Assembly: GCA_016841445.1 (NCBI GenBank)
Contig: JAENZD010000002.1
Coordinates: 62,001-126,000 of the forward strand
Source of the DNA: Anaerolineaceae bacterium
Lineage (GTDB): Bacteria > Chloroflexota > Anaerolineae > Anaerolineales > Anaerolineaceae
DNA: 64,000 bases
Reading direction: 5' to 3'
The notes beneath the pieces were generated by a model. The model worked only from the letters and a program-made list of their open reading frames with translations. It did not search any database and was not told the origin of the DNA. Positions 1 through 9,616 of this stretch are shown here, one piece after another; the first letter of the stretch is position 1; each line of letters opens with the position of its first letter. Both the position numbers and the translations under genes were made by a program.

Positions 1-139
1 TCGTTCACAATTTCACCTTAGGAAATCAATAATCTTTGCAAATAATTTCAATATTACCAACGATGAATTTTCCTCAAGGGCTTAAGGGTATAATTTTTGG
101 CGCTGACATGAAACATCTTAATTTAATTTGGAGCATTTC

Positions 140-1657
140 ATGAAAAAACGATACGATGTCATCATCATCGGTGCCGGGATCATCGGCAGTATGGTGGCGC
201 GTTTCCTCTCAAAATACAAACTAGATATCTTGCTGATCGATAAAGAAGTTGATGTGGGTATGGGCACCAGTTCTGCCAACTCAGCCGCGATCCATGCCGG
301 CTATGATGCCATCCCTGGATCAAACAAAGCGCTGACCAATGTTATGGGTGTTGAAATGTGGCCGCAGGTATCCCGGGAACTGGGGATTAATTATGATCGC
401 TGCGGAGACTACGTCGTCGCCGTGAACGATCAAGAACTGCTCGTATTGGAAGAGCTGCTGGCACGCGGTGTGGAGAATGGCGTGCCGGGTCTGCAAATCA
501 TCGACGGAGATGAAATGCGCCGCAGAGAGCCAAAGATCCGCCCGGACGTTGTGGGAGCTTTGTGGGCGCCCACCGGCGGCATCGGCGACCCCTTCGCTGC
601 GACCATTGCAGCCGCAGAAAACGCTGTTATGAACGGTGTCGATTTAAAATTAAATACCGCTTTCGAAGAATTCCTAATTGAAGATAATAAAATAACAGGT
701 GTCCGCACCAGCCAGGGTGACTTTGAATCCCGCTGGGTGGTCAACGCCGCTGGGCTGTATGCCGATGAGGTCATGCATAAAGCTGGCGTCCGACCCGAGT
801 TCAATATCCAACCGCGCCGCGGTGAATACCTGATCCTGGACAAGGCTGACTTTCAATTGACCAGCACCACCATCCTGTTCCCCAGCCCATCGACCAAAGG
901 CAAAGGTATCCTGGTGGCTTCAACCCTTCACGGTAACGTGATCGTTGGGCCCAATGCCAACTTCGTGGAGAGCAAACAGAATAAAGATGTCACAAAAGAG
1001 GGCATCGAAGAAATCTGGTCGGGCGGTCATAAACTCGTGCCGGGCATCAACCACCGCCACATCATCGCCGAGTTCGCCGGGCTGCGTGCCACAGGCAACG
1101 CACCAAGCCCAAATCCCGCTGTTGATTACAACCAGGACTTTATCATCGAAATTCCGGATGACGTTCAGGGTTTGGTCAACCTGGGCGGGATTGAATCCCC
1201 CGGTTTTACAGCCGCCCCGGCAATTGCTGTAAAAGTTATCGAACTGCTTGAAGAAGCGGGTGAAGCCCTTGAAGAAAGACCCGATTGGAACCCCATCCGT
1301 GTACCCAGGCCGGTCTTCAGACACCTGGACCGCGAAGAACAGGCCGCGCTGATCGCCAAGGACCCCGCCTACGGGCGGATCGTCTGCCGCTGTGAAACCG
1401 TCACAGAAGGCGAGATCCGGGCTGAAATTCACGCACCAATCCCTGCAGACACCTACGACGCCCTCAAACGCCGCACTTGGCTGGGCACGGGGCGCTGCCA
1501 GGGTGGGTTTGACATGCCGCGGGTCGTGGCAATCCTTTCTGAAGAGTTAGGCCTTCCATCCGAAGCGATCACCAAGAAAGGGCAGGGCTCAGAACTGCTT
1601 TTCCGCCGTACCAAGGATGTCGAACAGGATCATCTGACAGTGGAGGACCTGCTATGA
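140..1657 (+). CDS. FAD-dependent glycerol-3-phosphate dehydrogenase-like protein (GlpA type) with C-terminal BFD-like [2Fe-2S] region
   Basis: ORF track; N-terminal GAGIIGSMVARFLSKY dinucleotide fold; C-terminal IVCRCETVTEGEI...GTGRCQGGFD; overlaps next ORF by 4 nt. Confidence 0.88.
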   Translation: MKKRYDVIIIGAGIIGSMVARFLSKYKLDILLIDKEVDVGMGTSSANSAAIHAGYDAIPGSNKALTNVMGVEMWPQVSRELGINYDRCGDYVVAVNDQELLVLEELLARGVENGVPGLQIIDGDEMRRREPKIRPDVVGALWAPTGGIGDPFAATIAAAENAVMNGVDLKLNTAFEEFLIEDNKITGVRTSQGDFESRWVVNAAGLYADEVMHKAGVRPEFNIQPRRGEYLILDKADFQLTSTTILFPSPSTKGKGILVASTLHGNVIVGPNANFVESKQNKDVTKEGIEEIWSGGHKLVPGINHRHIIAEFAGLRATGNAPSPNPAVDYNQDFIIEIPDDVQGLVNLGGIESPGFTAAPAIAVKVIELLEEAGEALEERPDWNPIRVPRPVFRHLDREEQAALIAKDPAYGRIVCRCETVTEGEIRAEIHAPIPADTYDALKRRTWLGTGRCQGGFDMPRVVAILSEELGLPSEAITKKGQGSELLFRRTKDVEQDHLTVEDLL

Positions 1658-2928
1658 AGCAGCAATATGATGTAATCGTGATTGGCAGCGGTCCGGGCGG
1701 GCTGGCAGCAGCGATTGCAGCCAAAGAAAACGGTGCTGATGATGTTCTGATCATCGAACGCGATATTGAACTGGGCGGGATCCTCCTGCAGTGCATCCAC
1801 AACGGCTTTGGCCTTGAATTATTTGATGAGGATATGCCCGGGCCTGCTTACGCCCAGCATTTTATTGAAAAAGCAGCAGGGTTGGGGATTGAGACCCTGA
1901 TGGATACGATGGTGCTGGATATTACACCGGATCGCAAAGTGTATGCCATCAACAAAGACCAGGGTTATATTGACCTGAAAGCTCGAGCGATCGTGCTGGC
2001 GATGGGCTGCCGGGAACGCACACGGGCGCAAATCCTGCTGCCGGGTGCTCGCCCTGCCGGGGTTTACACCGCCGGGACAGCCCAGCGCTTCGTGAACGTT
2101 GAAGGTCACATGCCGGGTGAGAATTTCGTGATCCTGGGTTCAGGGGATATCGGGATGATCATGGCGCGCCGCCTGACCATCGAAGGCGCGAAGGTCGAAC
2201 GCGTGCTGGAGATCATGCCCTACCTGACCGGCCTGACCCGCAACTATGTCCAGTGTTTGCTCGATTACGGCATCACCCTCCAAAAGCAGCGCACGGTCAA
2301 CCGCATCATCGGGCGTGACCGGGTTGAAGCTATCGAAGCCGTCAGCGTGGATGAAAAATGGAACCCGATCCCCGGATCAAAGGAGATCATTCCATGTGAT
2401 GCGCTCTTATTATCCGTTGGATTGATCCCTGAAAATGAGCTTTCAAAGAAAGCCGGCGTTCTGCTGGATCCTGTGACCAACGGGCCTTTTGTCGACGACC
2501 GCTTCATGACCTCCGTCCCGGGGATCTTTGCAGCCGGCAACGTGGTGCATGTCTATGACCTGGTGGATTGGGTCACAGAGGCAGGTTATATGGCGGGGAA
2601 AGGGGCCGCTCAATATGCCCAGGCAGAAAAGGTCGCTGCGGGTGAACACATCCCCTTCAAAGCGGGTGAGAATATCCGCTATGTCGTGCCCCATAAACTG
2701 GATAAATCCCACCTGGCTGAGGACGTTGTGCGCTTACAAATGCGCGCCATCAATCCAATAGAGGATCGGGTATTGGTGACTGTTGAGGATCAAAACGGTG
2801 AGGTGATCGCGAAAAAAGCAGAACCTTATGCACGCCCTGGCGAGATCCTATCTCTGACCATCAAGCCGAAATCGTATGACGCAGTTCAGAATGCAACTGG
2901 ATTAACGGTTCATGTGCGTAGAAGGTAA
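1654..2928 (+). CDS. NAD(P)/FAD-dependent oxidoreductase (pyridine nucleotide-disulfide oxidoreductase fold)
   Basis: GSGPGGLAAAIAAKENG and ILGSGDIGMIMARRL nucleotide-binding motifs; VPGIFAAGNVVHVYD near C-terminus; operon context. Confidence 0.88.
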   Translation: MKQQYDVIVIGSGPGGLAAAIAAKENGADDVLIIERDIELGGILLQCIHNGFGLELFDEDMPGPAYAQHFIEKAAGLGIETLMDTMVLDITPDRKVYAINKDQGYIDLKARAIVLAMGCRERTRAQILLPGARPAGVYTAGTAQRFVNVEGHMPGENFVILGSGDIGMIMARRLTIEGAKVERVLEIMPYLTGLTRNYVQCLLDYGITLQKQRTVNRIIGRDRVEAIEAVSVDEKWNPIPGSKEIIPCDALLLSVGLIPENELSKKAGVLLDPVTNGPFVDDRFMTSVPGIFAAGNVVHVYDLVDWVTEAGYMAGKGAAQYAQAEKVAAGEHIPFKAGENIRYVVPHKLDKSHLAEDVVRLQMRAINPIEDRVLVTVEDQNGEVIAKKAEPYARPGEILSLTIKPKSYDAVQNATGLTVHVRRR

Positions 2929-2962
2929 GATGATAAAAATAAACCAGAAGGAAACATAAATA

Positions 2963-3334
2963 ATGGTTGAGACCAACGAAATCATCTGTGTTGCTTGCCC
3001 AAAGGGCTGCATGCTGCAAGTCAAGCACGATGGAAATGATGTGGTGGAGGTCATCGGCGCCGGATGCCAGCGCGGCAAAGATTATACGATCTGTGAACTG
3101 CAAGACCCCCGGCGGATGGTCGCTTCCACGGTAAAGGTTAAGGGTGGGTTACATCCCCTGGTCCCGGTCTATACCGACCAAGGCTTCCCCAAACCATTGA
3201 TCCCCCAGCTTGCAAAGAAACTGCGCGAAGTGGAAGTGCCGGCGCCGGTGAAAATCAATCAGGTGGTTCTCGAGAATGCGTTAGGCACCGGGATTAATAT
3301 TATCGCCAGCCGCGATATGCCAGAGGGAAATTAA
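2963..3334 (+). CDS. DUF1667 domain protein
   Basis: ICVACPKGCMLQV...GAGCQRGKDYTICELQDPRRMVAST Cys pattern; third gene of the glpA-like operon. Confidence 0.8.
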   Translation: MVETNEIICVACPKGCMLQVKHDGNDVVEVIGAGCQRGKDYTICELQDPRRMVASTVKVKGGLHPLVPVYTDQGFPKPLIPQLAKKLREVEVPAPVKINQVVLENALGTGINIIASRDMPEGN

Positions 3335-3469
3335 GGGGAATCCGAGTTAATTCGATAAACGGTAGAGACGAGGCTCATCTTCGTAAACTCGATGCTACGT
3401 GCCCCGCATCTACGTATTAATAGGTTCGGGATGGGCACCATATACTATTGGATGCCCCGGGAAAACATT

Positions 3470-4636
3470 TTACGGCGCACCTGGCCCATAAAAATCCGCA
3501 TCAGTCGGGGTTTGACCGCTGGGATCATGCACCCAGACAAAATCCCCTTCGTTTGCCCATTCAAACAACCAGCGCGCATCTCCGGGGGAGAGGTTGACAC
3601 AACCGTGTGATTGGGGGTAGCCAAAATAAGTGCGCCAATAAGCCGCATGCAGGGCGCGGGCATTATCGAAATACATCGTCCAGGGAACATCCTGCAAATA
3701 ATAAAAGTCTGACCGGTCTGCTTCAAAGGAACCCTGCATCAACTCCAATGGTTTTTTCTCATAAATCTTGAAAACCCCTGGTTGGGTGAAGAACGGCTCC
3801 AAACCGCTGGCGATCAAAGTCGCAAACCGCAATTTGCCATTCTCATAGACTGATAAAGTTTGCTCGAATAAATTCACCTCGATCCAACGGTCAGAATCGA
3901 CACCTTCAGGCGGTGTTGTGTTCACATGAAGAACCCTGAACTTCAAACTGTTCACCCATGTGTCAGGGGCGATCAGATACCAGGTGACATTTTCAGCATC
4001 CACAGCATTGTAAACTTGATGCAGTTCTTCCCTGTAAAGGATTGCGCTGCTGGTTTGAGCACTAAAAGAAGGTGCAGCGTAGGTCGGCGTCTGATCCACC
4101 ACCCATCCAAAATCATTGCGCGGATTATCAAAAAACAGCAGTCCCTGGTAAGTGGTGTAAGCCGCTGGTGCAGCGCGCATCCAACCACCGGAGGAGAGCT
4201 GAACATACGCATTGCCCTCATGGTCCATCCGGGTCACATAGCTGACCCAACGCATAGAACCCTGCGCGATCTGGCTAACCGGGTTGGTTCGCGCAACGGC
4301 ATCTTCAAATGAACTGTAAATTGGCGCAGGTTCTGTTTCGTCCAGGTTGATCTTTGCCACATAAACAGGCATCAGGCTGTATGTCGGGGATGGAGATGCA
4401 GCAGGTAACTCCCGCGGTGGATAAGGGAAACCCGCTTCACGCATTTCTGCAACGGTTTCAGCCGACCCAAAGAACTGGCACTGGCTGTTCTCTGCCATAC
4501 CAGGCAAGCAAAGCGGTTCCCCAAAATAGTCCTCGCCTTGGGTGTCTGTTGATTGTTCAATTTCCTGTGCGCCAACCCGGTTGATCGGTATCAGCACAAA
4601 ACCCGCAAATAAGATCATTAATAGGATGCGTTTCAT
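3470..4636 (-). CDS. Secreted L,D-transpeptidase (YkuD family)
   Basis: Signal peptide MKRILLMILFAGFVLIPINRVGAQ; catalytic YPQSHGCVNLSPGDARWLFEW. Confidence 0.88.
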   Translation of the reverse strand: MKRILLMILFAGFVLIPINRVGAQEIEQSTDTQGEDYFGEPLCLPGMAENSQCQFFGSAETVAEMREAGFPYPPRELPAASPSPTYSLMPVYVAKINLDETEPAPIYSSFEDAVARTNPVSQIAQGSMRWVSYVTRMDHEGNAYVQLSSGGWMRAAPAAYTTYQGLLFFDNPRNDFGWVVDQTPTYAAPSFSAQTSSAILYREELHQVYNAVDAENVTWYLIAPDTWVNSLKFRVLHVNTTPPEGVDSDRWIEVNLFEQTLSVYENGKLRFATLIASGLEPFFTQPGVFKIYEKKPLELMQGSFEADRSDFYYLQDVPWTMYFDNARALHAAYWRTYFGYPQSHGCVNLSPGDARWLFEWANEGDFVWVHDPSGQTPTDADFYGPGAP

Positions 4637-4735
4637 AACTGCCTTAATCTGAATCATCGTCGATTTGATTATACCCAACCCACTCTTTTTTACGATATGT
4701 CCTGCCGTCTTAAGATTTTCCGCAGGATTAAAGAC

Positions 4736-5530
4736 TTATGACACAAGCAATTCTGCTTTAAAGATAAATGAGGCAGAGCCTTTGATCAACACCCTCTCCC
4801 CGACCCATTCCAACTCAAGGTGGCCGCCGCGCTCTGATGCCTGATAAGCTTTCAGACGCTTCTTCCCTAATTTTTCACCCCAGTAAGGCGCCAGCAAGCA
4901 GTGTGCTGAACCTGTCACAGGGTCTTCATCCACCCCGAGCTGCGGTGCAAAAAATCGTGAGATAAAATTATAATCTGGTGTCGAGCTTTTAGCTGTGATG
5001 ATCACTTCCGGCATCGGCAGACGGGCAAGTTCATCCATATCTGGGTCGGCATCCAGGATTTGCTTCGGATCATGCCCCTCAAACAGGTAAAAATTCCCTG
5101 AGAACACAGCACCTACCGGGTTAAATCCCAATATCTCGACCACCTTGTGGGGTACGGTCAGTGGTTGCGGGTGCATCGCCGGGAAATCAAGTACAACCAT
5201 GCCTTCCGCCCATTCTGCCAGCAGTTCACCGCTTTTCGTGAAGAATTTTATCTTTCCTTGCCGAAAATCCGGATGGATTGTAAAAAGAGCCATGGCACTT
5301 GCCAGGGTCGCATGCCCGCAGAGGTCCACTTCTGTTTTAGGCGTGAACCAGCGCAGCCGCCACCCATCGCCTTCGGGAAGCAGGAAAGCTGTCTCTGACA
5401 GGTTCATCTCCGATGCCAGGGACTGCATCCAAGCATCTGATTGTGAATCTTCCAGCAAACAAACCGCTGCTGGGTTGCCCTTAAATGGTTCGCGGGTAAA
5501 TGCATCGATCTGGTAAAGCGTATGAGACAT
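4736..5530 (-). CDS. PhzF family phenazine biosynthesis-like isomerase
   Basis: YQIDAFTREPFKGNPAAVCLL N-terminus, LCGHATLASAMALF, DPVTGSAHC. Confidence 0.9.
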   Translation of the reverse strand: MSHTLYQIDAFTREPFKGNPAAVCLLEDSQSDAWMQSLASEMNLSETAFLLPEGDGWRLRWFTPKTEVDLCGHATLASAMALFTIHPDFRQGKIKFFTKSGELLAEWAEGMVVLDFPAMHPQPLTVPHKVVEILGFNPVGAVFSGNFYLFEGHDPKQILDADPDMDELARLPMPEVIITAKSSTPDYNFISRFFAPQLGVDEDPVTGSAHCLLAPYWGEKLGKKRLKAYQASERGGHLELEWVGERVLIKGSASFIFKAELLVS

Positions 5531-5695
5531 CAAAACCTCCTTATGGCCTGGATTGACATTAGCAATTGTACGCAATAATAAAAAACCGGTGGGGTGATGT
5601 ACAAAACATATCTTGATTTTACAGGCCAGGCATTAATTTTACATGAATCGTACTATAATTCTCTCCAATAGCCTTGTTCATTGGAGTGAACCTGA

Positions 5696-8215
5696 ATGAA
5701 TAAAACCCCCACACAAAATAAATCCAAATATTCGATCAAAACCACTGAAAATCTCTCACCGCGCATCCAATGGCTGCGGGATTACTACTTCAGCGGTATC
5801 CAGCGCAAGTGGAACAACGAAGCCACCGCATGGACCACCGGTACGCCCTGGGATTTTCAGTATGAGGAGTTCAACTTTTACATTGTGCCGGAGACGTATG
5901 CCTTCTTCCCAACCTTTCGGGCAGCTTTCAAGCAATCCGCCCGTCCGGTGGATCTTCACCCGGATTTTTGGAAGTGGTCTATTCCAGAAAGAAAGGCCTG
6001 GTTCCTGAAGCAGGTCATGGTCGATTATCTCCCGCAGGAAATCCTGCCAGGAGATCTGATCGCTGGTGGGAGGTTCAATGTGCAAACTTCAACCTGCCTG
6101 GATCAGGCGCAAGCTAACAAGTACCTCGATTCGATTGAGGGAAAAGGTGGCATACGCCAAGCCCTCCTGGATTTTCACAACCATGGATATGGAAATGCAG
6201 GATGTACCAGCGGACATTTGATCCCGGACTACGCCCGGGTGATCCGTGAAGGGTTCTCAGGCATCCACCAGGAACTGCAGCGTTTCTATAACTCACTCAG
6301 CAAGTCCGAAAAATCCGGACCGAAAGGCGCTCAACTCAACGCCATGCTGACGGCAGCAACCACTCCCCGTGAGCTCGCAGAAAAATACAAAAATTTATGC
6401 CAGTCCCTGGCTGCAACTGAGCCGGATGTCGTTCGGAAGATGGAACTGGAACAGATGGCTGAAAACCTGGCTCATATCCCCTGGGAAGCCCCGACAAATT
6501 TTTGGGAAGCCGTTCAGGCACTCTGGCTTTCGCACATGCTGGTCATCGCTGATGAGAATTATCCCGGCCCCGGCACTTCCTTTGGGCGCATCGATCAATA
6601 CTTATATCCCCTATGGCAGAAGTCCCTGGATGAAGGAATGGACCGTGAGTTCGGCAAAGAAATCTTAAAATGCTTCTGGATCCACGCGAATACAGCTTAT
6701 GACTTCATGATCCGAACCGGCGGCAACCAGGGCATCACAGCAGGCTACGGACAGCTGCTGACCCTGGGCGGGTTGGGTCCAAACGGGCAGGATATGACCA
6801 ACGACCTGACCTATGCCATGCTGGAAGTGATCGATGAGATGTCCCCGATCCTGGAACCCAAGCCGAATGTCCGTCTGCATCGCCATTCGCCTGAAGCCTT
6901 AATGGATAAAGTGGTGGATATGGTCGCTGAAAGCCAGGGCGCACCGTTCTTGTTGAATTTTGATGAACGCTCCATGGCAGGCATGCTGCTCCAGGCAAAA
7001 AAGGCAGCCGTTGAAAACCTGATAAACCCGGGAAATGTTCACGACTATGCACCTGTAGGCTGCCTTGAAAACACAATGTGCGGCAATGACCGCTCAGGCA
7101 CCGTGGATAACAACCTCAACCTCTACAAAGCGGTCGAACTTGCCCTGACTGGTGGGTTTGATATGCATCCCTTTGTTGACCCGATGACCGGCAAAGCTGA
7201 CCCCATCGTCAGGGTCGGACCGGACACCGGAAACCCCGCAGCTTTCGAAACTTTTGCAGCATTTTGGGCTGCCTATGTTGAACAAACCCGTTTTATCATC
7301 CAGCAAATCGTCAATCTTTACGACCGGACTGAGACCTTAAGAGCAACCTATTCCCCAACGCCCTATCTCTCCACATTGGTGGGCGGCTGTGCTGAAAGCG
7401 GGAAAGATGTGACCCAGGGCGGTCCGCAGTTACGTTTCGTCACGATCGAAGCGGTAACCTATGCCACAACAGTCGATTCACTTCTCGCCATTAAATACCT
7501 CCTCTATGACAAAAAGGTATGCACCATGGCTGAATTAATCCAGGCGCTGCGCGATAATTGGGAAGGGTACGAAGTTTTGCAGGCGATTGCCAAAAATAAA
7601 GCCCCAAAGTACGGACAGGACGACAATGAAGCGGATGCGATGGCGCTCAAAGTAATGGAAACCTGGACAGACCTGACCTGGGAGCACAAAACGACAGCTA
7701 CAGACCGCCAATTCCGCCCCGGGATGTTAAGCTGGAATTACTGGATTGCCGACGCTGACATCCTGCCTGCCAGCCCGGATGGGCGCGAGAAAGGACAGTT
7801 TCTTTCGAATGCGATCTGCCCTGTGAACGGTGCAGATATCCACGGGCCGACAGCTAATGCCAATTCTGTGGGCAAAGCGCTGGGGGGCAAAGCCAACAAT
7901 GGTGAAGGCGACTGGGAAGATTACCTTAACTTGCTGCCCAACGGGGCCAGCCATACCATGACCTTTAGCCCGGCATTGCTGCGCGACCCGGCACATAAAG
8001 CTAAATTCAAAGCATTCCTGAGAGGGTACGCTGAGAACGGCGGTACCGCCCTGCAGATCAATATTCTGGATGCCAAAATGCTGCAGGATGCCCAGGAGCA
8101 CCCCGAGGACTACAAGCATTTGCTGGTGCGCGTGACAGGCTACAACGCCTATTTCACCAGCATCGGCAAGGAACTGCAGGACGAGATCATCGCCCGCGAG
8201 TCTCACAGGATGTGA
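5696..8215 (+). CDS. Glycyl radical enzyme (pyruvate formate-lyase superfamily, substrate unknown)
   Basis: Active-site APVGCLENTMCG; C-terminal glycyl radical motif LLVRVTGYNAYFTSIGKELQDEIIAR; 839 aa. Confidence 0.92.
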   Translation: MNKTPTQNKSKYSIKTTENLSPRIQWLRDYYFSGIQRKWNNEATAWTTGTPWDFQYEEFNFYIVPETYAFFPTFRAAFKQSARPVDLHPDFWKWSIPERKAWFLKQVMVDYLPQEILPGDLIAGGRFNVQTSTCLDQAQANKYLDSIEGKGGIRQALLDFHNHGYGNAGCTSGHLIPDYARVIREGFSGIHQELQRFYNSLSKSEKSGPKGAQLNAMLTAATTPRELAEKYKNLCQSLAATEPDVVRKMELEQMAENLAHIPWEAPTNFWEAVQALWLSHMLVIADENYPGPGTSFGRIDQYLYPLWQKSLDEGMDREFGKEILKCFWIHANTAYDFMIRTGGNQGITAGYGQLLTLGGLGPNGQDMTNDLTYAMLEVIDEMSPILEPKPNVRLHRHSPEALMDKVVDMVAESQGAPFLLNFDERSMAGMLLQAKKAAVENLINPGNVHDYAPVGCLENTMCGNDRSGTVDNNLNLYKAVELALTGGFDMHPFVDPMTGKADPIVRVGPDTGNPAAFETFAAFWAAYVEQTRFIIQQIVNLYDRTETLRATYSPTPYLSTLVGGCAESGKDVTQGGPQLRFVTIEAVTYATTVDSLLAIKYLLYDKKVCTMAELIQALRDNWEGYEVLQAIAKNKAPKYGQDDNEADAMALKVMETWTDLTWEHKTTATDRQFRPGMLSWNYWIADADILPASPDGREKGQFLSNAICPVNGADIHGPTANANSVGKALGGKANNGEGDWEDYLNLLPNGASHTMTFSPALLRDPAHKAKFKAFLRGYAENGGTALQINILDAKMLQDAQEHPEDYKHLLVRVTGYNAYFTSIGKELQDEIIARESHRM

Positions 8216-8832
8216 GAAAAATGCCGGTTTTATATCAGGACAAATTTCGTACTGCCAGCACTCGCCTTCCAGAATGGGATTATGCCACGCCAAGCGCCTA
8301 TTTTGTCACGATCTGTACGAAGGGGATGAGGTGTTGTTTTGGCAAAGTGAGGAATGGAGAAGTAATCCTTAATAAAGCTGGGATCACTGCACAAGAAAAT
8401 TGGCTAGCAATTCCCTCTCATTATAACAATGTTGTATTAGATTCTTTTATCATCATGCCGAACCATATCCACGGCATTCTTATATTATCAGATCCTGACT
8501 TACCAACACATCAATCAGTAACCGTAGAGACGTTGCATGCAACGTCTCTACGGGCAGCCTCAAAGGAATTTGATTCCTCATTCTTCTCAAAAATTTCTCC
8601 CAAAAAAGGATCGCTTTCAGCAATCATTCGGAGTTATAAATCATCAACTACCCGCATGATTAGAAAACAACCTAATACTGACTTTGCCTGGCAGTCACGC
8701 TTTTACGATCACATCATCAGGACAGAGCGTGATTTAGAAAACCTTCGTCTTTACATTGCTCTCAACCCTGAGAACCGGCTCCTGGATAGCAACGAAACCC
8801 CCTCACTCGAGGTCCTCCTTCATGCCTGCTGA
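8212..8832 (+). mobile_element. REP-associated tyrosine transposase (RAYT, Y1/HUH family)
   Basis: PSAYFVTICTKG, FIIMPNHIHGILIL (HxH), [31 protein letters not shown]; possible GTG start overlapping the GRE stop, ATG alternative at 8221. Confidence 0.9.
8522..8553. repeat. Perfect 32-nt palindrome inside the RAYT coding region
   Basis: CCGTAGAGACGTTGCATGCAACGTCTCTACGG equals its own reverse complement. Confidence 0.97.
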
Positions 8833-9588
8833 CACCAACTCCGCGCTTATCCTGCACCTCCAGCGCCTCTCGACAGAAGACGGACCGGGCATCCGCACCA
8901 CGATTTTTTTCAAGGGCTGCCCACTGCACTGCTTGGAAGGACCGTCACTCTGGATGATCTGACCCAGGAACTTCTCAAAGATAAAGCCTACTTTGGGACC
9001 GACGGCGGCGTAACAGCGTCGGGCGGCGAGCCCACACTGCAGCCGGCATTTGTCTCGGCTCTATTTCAACGCCTTCAAAGTGAAGGTGTCCATACCGCGC
9101 TGGATACCTGTGGCGCCTGCAGCCAATCTTGCCTATCCCAAATTCTCCCCCACACTGACCTGGTTTTATTTGACCTAAAGCTGATGGATAACAACCGCCA
9201 TCGGCAGGAAACCGGACAGGAAAATCAACGGATCCTTAATAACCTCCTGGCATTAACCGAATTGATTAAGACAAGTCGCCAACAAACCGAATTATGGATC
9301 CGAACGCCCCTCATCCCTGGCGTCACGACCACTGAGAATAACCTGCACAATATCAGCACTTTCTTGTATGAGAACCTGAAGGGAACCGTTACGCGCTGGG
9401 AATTATGCGCGTTTAATAACCTATGCCGCGACAAATACCGCCGGCTGGGTATCCCCTGGCAGTTTGATGACACGCCATTAATGACCCAGGTCGAATTTGA
9501 TCTTTGCGGGAGTTTAGCCAAATCTGGTCCATTCGATGCTTCGTGTATTTTTATCAGCGGTGCAGTGCAAACAGAACAAGGTAATTGA
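8822..9588 (+). pseudogene. Glycyl radical enzyme activating protein (radical SAM), disrupted by an internal frameshifting deletion
   Basis: Frame 1: [37 protein letters not shown]; frame then changes to [37 protein letters not shown]...IRTPLIPGVTT...WELCAFNNLCRDKY. The CxxxCxxC third Cys and the ferredoxin-like insert are missing. Confidence 0.85.
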
Positions 9589-9616
9589 ACCCATTTTCAA
9601 TTGAAAGAAGGCCATC

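Noticed and set aside
430-1432. Antisense and overlapping ORFs in the track (e.g. 430..843 -, 674..856 -, 920..1432 -)
   Set aside because: Shadow frames of a well-supported CDS with no recognisable motifs; the same applies to most short ORFs opposite uvrA, dnaG, nifJ and others
3392-3610. ORF 3392..3610 + as a gene
   Set aside because: Overlaps the inverted repeat and runs antisense into the L,D-transpeptidase C-terminus; no family signal
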